A stretch of DNA of 8,087 nucleotides, from NCBI GenBank assembly GCA_007117575.1, contig SKGH01000082.1, forward strand, positions 1-8,087. The letters run 5' to 3'. The DNA is from Candidatus Kaiserbacteria bacterium (GTDB lineage: Bacteria; Patescibacteriota; Minisyncoccia; Phycocordibacterales; UBA918). The notes below the pieces were generated by a model. That model saw only the letters and a list, made by a program, of their open reading frames with translations. It was not told where the DNA came from and ran no database searches. Positions 6,796 to 8,087 of this stretch are shown piece after piece. The stretch's first letter is position 1. Each line of letters opens with the position of its first letter. The position numbers and the translations under genes were made by a program.

Positions 6796-7175
6796 GTTTT
6801 ATTTTTCTCTAAATAACTATTAAGAATCAAAGTCGCCGCTGAAGCATCCGTCTTATCGTTTCTTCCCTGCAGACGGATGGCAGCTTGTGTAGTATATTGC
6901 TCCGGCTCCAAATGAATAGGGACACCCAGAGCCAGAGTAAGGTCACCCATCAACTCTTCCACTTCAGCATGTAGACTGTTGGGTTTACCATCACCAGATA
7001 GTGAATAACCCAGCACAATGAACCGCACATCATTAGCTTCGGCCAACTCTGTCAAAGCCTTCACCAATTCCCCGTCTCTTTTTATGACCGAGTGAGGAAA
7101 AGCCATCTTCCCAGACTCATCTGACAAAGCCACTCCCACTTTTTTCGTACCATAATCAATACCCATGCTTCTCAT
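6792..7175 (-). CDS. ruvX: Holliday junction resolvase-like/pre-16S rRNA nuclease YqgF
   Basis: RuvX/YqgF is an RNase H-fold nuclease implicated in 16S rRNA 5'-end maturation. From the start chosen the protein has 127 residues, a normal length. GIDYGTKKVGVALSD near the N-terminus carries the first catalytic Asp; the EPEQYTTQAA segment matches the usual DERLTT motif with the Glu kept but Asp and Arg replaced by Pro and Gln; NDKTDASAATLILNSYLE carries the last catalytic Asp. The frame extends to a GTG at 7193 that adds LCFSD before MRS; family length favours the ATG at 7175, with ATG 7166 also possible. However, a -10-like box lies only 7 nt before the GTG, so a leaderless GTG start is open. 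First gene of the ruvX, tRNA-binding-domain and VTT cluster. Confidence 0.92.
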   Translation of the reverse strand: MRSMGIDYGTKKVGVALSDESGKMAFPHSVIKRDGELVKALTELAEANDVRFIVLGYSLSGDGKPNSLHAEVEELMGDLTLALGVPIHLEPEQYTTQAAIRLQGRNDKTDASAATLILNSYLEKNKT

Positions 7176-7200
7176 ATCACTAAAGCATAACACAATATTA

Positions 7201-7206
7201 CTTATA
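7201..7206 (-). promoter_or_regulatory. possible -10 box of the ruvX promoter
   Basis: Read on the minus strand, TATAAG is followed by TAATATT and then a GTG at 7191-7193 in the ruvX frame. Five of six bases match the consensus. The spacing to a potential start codon is like that seen at rplS and pilM. No -35 is convincing in the AT-rich sequence upstream, so this is a tentative call. Confidence 0.3.
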
Positions 7207-7386
7207 GAAATATATTTAGTTTTCTGATACTATCCTAAGTGCGTCTTTGGTATGTATACAAAAAAACGCATTTTAAAAAGTCTAGCAGGCTAAGTTTCGA
7301 TGAAAAACCACTCACAACTTATCCCGGCCTGAAAAAATACATACCACGCAAACAGAAAAATAATAGTAAATACAAAAAAACAAACC

Positions 7387-7416
7387 GGAGAGATGGCTGA
7401 GTGGTTGAAGACAGCG
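7387..7416 (+). pseudogene. detached 5' end of a tRNA-Ser gene
   Basis: GGAGAGA, then TG and GCTGAGTGGTTGAAGACA, is a standard bacterial tRNA-Ser 5' acceptor strand and D-arm, aligning base for base with the class II serine pattern (TGGC-GAG-GGTTGAAG). It ends in AGCG, after which the sequence no longer looks like tRNA. The same AGCG occurs at 7502-7505 directly before GTCTTGAAAACCG. Joining 7387-7416 to 7506-7562 would give an 87-nt tRNA-Ser(UGA), but GGAGAGA would then pair with CCCCTCC with two A-C mismatches. It could be a relic of an interrupted tRNA, or a 5' half whose own 3' half is lost. Confidence 0.6.
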
Positions 7417-7456
7417 ATATTGTTCAGTAAGATACAGACATGTAACGACAATATCG
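7415..7456 (+). repeat. 9-bp perfect inverted repeat (hairpin) inside the tRNA-Ser locus
   Basis: CGATATTGT (7415-7423) is the exact reverse complement of ACAATATCG (7448-7456), with a 24-nt loop. It begins exactly where the tRNA-like sequence of the upstream fragment breaks off and lies within the 89 bp between the two AGCG copies. No T-run follows, so it is not an obvious terminator. Confidence 0.6.
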
Positions 7457-7476
7457 AATTAATCCCAGTGTAATGC

Positions 7477-7562
7477 GGAGGGGTGCGGAGAATGGTATTC
7501 CAGCGGTCTTGAAAACCGTCGCCCTCACGGGCTTGCACGTTCGAATCCTATCCCCTCCGCCA
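7477..7562 (+). tRNA. tRNA-Ser, anticodon TGA, with a defective T-stem
   Basis: An 86-nt class II tRNA ending in encoded CCA. Acceptor GGAGGGG (7477-7483) pairs perfectly with CCCCTCC (7552-7558), followed by discriminator G. The anticodon stem GCGGT/ACCGT holds loop CTTGAAA with TGA at 7510-7512. The variable arm GCCC-TCAC-GGGC fits serine. Two parts are poor: the D-arm (GGA/TCC after three linking bases) is irregular, and the T-stem GCACG (7535-7539) against CCTAT (7547-7551) has C-A and C-C mismatches, although the loop TTCGAAT is normal. The 3' end overlaps the serine recombinase gene on the other strand, so the 3' part was probably supplied by the inserted element. It may be non-functional. 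Confidence 0.7.
7540..7562 (+). other. probable attachment-site end of an integrated element at the tRNA-Ser 3' end
   Basis: The recombinase gene, entering from the right, ends within the T-arm and acceptor end of tRNA-Ser. Insertion at a tRNA 3' end with the recombinase next to the junction is a familiar geometry. The T-stem fails to pair exactly on either side of the conserved TTCGAATC loop, as expected if crossover took place in that loop and the element brought its own downstream half. The exact core cannot be fixed without the other end, which is outside the window. Confidence 0.5.
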
Positions 7563-8087
7563 ATTTACAATTTCAGAGTTTTCGGAAGATTTACGCACCG
7601 CAGGTTTGGTCGCCTCGCCTGTGGGCGAGGCTGAAAGGGCTGATTTTGCAACGGTTTGCCACGCTCCGCGTGGCGAAAAAGAAATGTTTTGGTTTTGGAT
7701 TTGGAAGTTCGAACCAATCTTTTTTAGAAAATCCCGAATCCCTTCGGGATTTTCTTTGGAAGCGATAATTTTGGCTTGGTTTGCGTCTTTTACGAATCGG
7801 GCGGCGAGTTCGAACCGATTATTGCTTTTTTGCTCAAAAGCGGACAGTTTGTCTTTCAAAACTTGTTTTTGATTGATGAGCTTGTTCTTCGCTTCTTGGT
7901 ATTCTCGGACATTCAGCACGCTTTCAAGATAGGCGTTCATTAGCTTGTCTAACTTCTCATCAAGTTTTGAAAGTTCCGCCTCGTATTTTTGAGCAAAAAA
8001 GCGAGATGATTGCGTCGTCTCTTTTTGTTCTTTCTCAATTTCCGCCAACATCCAATCGGCGCAATCATCGGGCAAAGAAACTTTTTG
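7548..8087 (-). CDS. large serine recombinase, C-terminal part (cut by the right window edge)
   Basis: The 179 visible residues match the C-terminal region of large serine recombinases, which cut and rejoin DNA at att sites via a serine in an N-terminal domain not present here. Reading into the window: VSLPDDCADWMLAEIEKEQ, a long coiled-coil stretch (AELSKLDEKLDKLMNAYLE ... NKLINQKQVLKDKLSAFEQK), the FELAARFVKDANQA segment and FLKKIGSNFQIQNQNISFS, the usual ending after the zinc ribbon. The catalytic domain and zinc-ribbon cysteines lie beyond the edge. No start is present; a TTG at 8075 is just a leucine codon. The last codons, encoding NWRRG and TAG, come from the antisense of the tRNA-Ser 3' end. 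Three palindromes fall inside this 3' part. It marks a mobile element extending to the right. Confidence 0.85.
   Translation of the reverse strand, partial: QKVSLPDDCADWMLAEIEKEQKETTQSSRFFAQKYEAELSKLDEKLDKLMNAYLESVLNVREYQEAKNKLINQKQVLKDKLSAFEQKSNNRFELAARFVKDANQAKIIASKENPEGIRDFLKKIGSNFQIQNQNISFSPRGAWQTVAKSALSASPTGEATKPAVRKSSENSEIVNWRRG
7612..7631. repeat. 8-bp palindrome in the recombinase 3' end
   Basis: GCCTCGCC (7612-7619) and GGCGAGGC (7624-7631) are perfect inverted repeats around a TGTG loop. It encodes ASPTGEA in the recombinase frame, in the stretch after the conserved core where homologues vary. Confidence 0.65.
7658..7674. repeat. 7-bp palindrome in the recombinase 3' end
   Basis: GCCACGC (7658-7664) and GCGTGGC (7668-7674) pair around a 3-nt TCC loop, with TTT and AAA flanks adding weak pairs. 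On the minus strand it encodes part of SPRGAWQTVAK, just after the NISF strand of the recombinase. Confidence 0.6.
7728..7753. repeat. 11-bp palindrome in the recombinase gene
   Basis: AAAATCCCGAA (7728-7738) is perfectly complementary to TTCGGGATTTT (7743-7753) around a 4-nt loop. It is in frame and encodes ENPEGIRDF in the recombinase. A hairpin with AAAA on one side and TTTT on the other would look like a bidirectional terminator if it were intergenic. Confidence 0.7.

Noticed and set aside
7417..7505. Group I intron in tRNA-Ser
   Set aside because: At 89 nt it is far too short for a group I core, and the site is in the anticodon stem rather than the loop; no P7-like core was seen.
7290..7538. 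82-codon minus-strand frame
   Set aside because: It is antisense to the tRNA-Ser locus, starts inside tRNA sequence and shows no family resemblance.
7606..7872. 88-codon plus-strand frame
   Set aside because: It is the antisense of the serine recombinase, whose protein clearly matches its family.
1..8087. CRISPR array, toxin-antitoxin pair or defence system
   Set aside because: No regularly spaced repeats, no Cas, toxin or antitoxin proteins and no nuclease-helicase pairs were found among the genes.

Overview
The window looks like a chromosomal piece from a Candidate Phyla Radiation (Patescibacteria, Parcubacteria-like) bacterium. The reasons are: short AT-rich genes packed almost entirely on the minus strand, a very low frequency of Shine-Dalgarno sites, a PilM-PilN-PilO type IV pilus cluster with no PilP or PilQ beside it, ribosomal protein L19 with a long acidic low-complexity tail, and a large serine recombinase abutting a tRNA gene. 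This assignment is inference from gene content; no search was run.

Layout from left to right. Positions 2-94 (+) are open to the window edge and may be the end of an unidentified protein. Positions 191-649 (-) encode a Nudix hydrolase. A tRNA-Leu(GAG) lies at 838-924 (-) with a good promoter. rplS (L19) is at 1099-1734 (-). An RluA/RluD-family pseudouridine synthase (1984-2757) and an acylphosphatase (2772-3044) form a tight pair. The pilus cluster is read from 5790 down to 3139: pilM, pilN (4-nt ATGA overlap), pilO, and a small one-helix membrane protein of unknown family. Upstream of it, a second tight cluster reads ruvX, then a stand-alone MetRS-C-like tRNA-binding domain (4-nt ATGA overlap), then a VTT/YqaA-like membrane protein.

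The right end, from about 7387, is the accessory part. The C-terminal 179 residues of a large serine recombinase enter from the right edge (-) and stop inside the 3' end of a tRNA-Ser(UGA) gene on the + strand, the usual geometry of an element inserted at a tRNA 3' end. The tRNA locus is odd. A 30-nt canonical tRNA-Ser 5' end (7387-7416) is followed by 89 bp flanked by AGCG repeats, which contain a 9-bp hairpin and a second, different tRNA 5' half. The shared 3' half has an acceptor strand matching the inner 5' half perfectly, but a T-stem with two mismatches. I read it as a chimeric tRNA-Ser locus produced by integration, or as an assembly chimera. The recombinase 3' end also carries three perfect palindromes in frame.

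A recurring expression pattern is -10 boxes (TATAAT or near) only 7-9 nt before start codons of rplS, pilM and possibly ruvX, which suggests leaderless mRNAs. No complete new defence or mobile system is visible. The most unusual item is the composite tRNA-Ser and recombinase junction.
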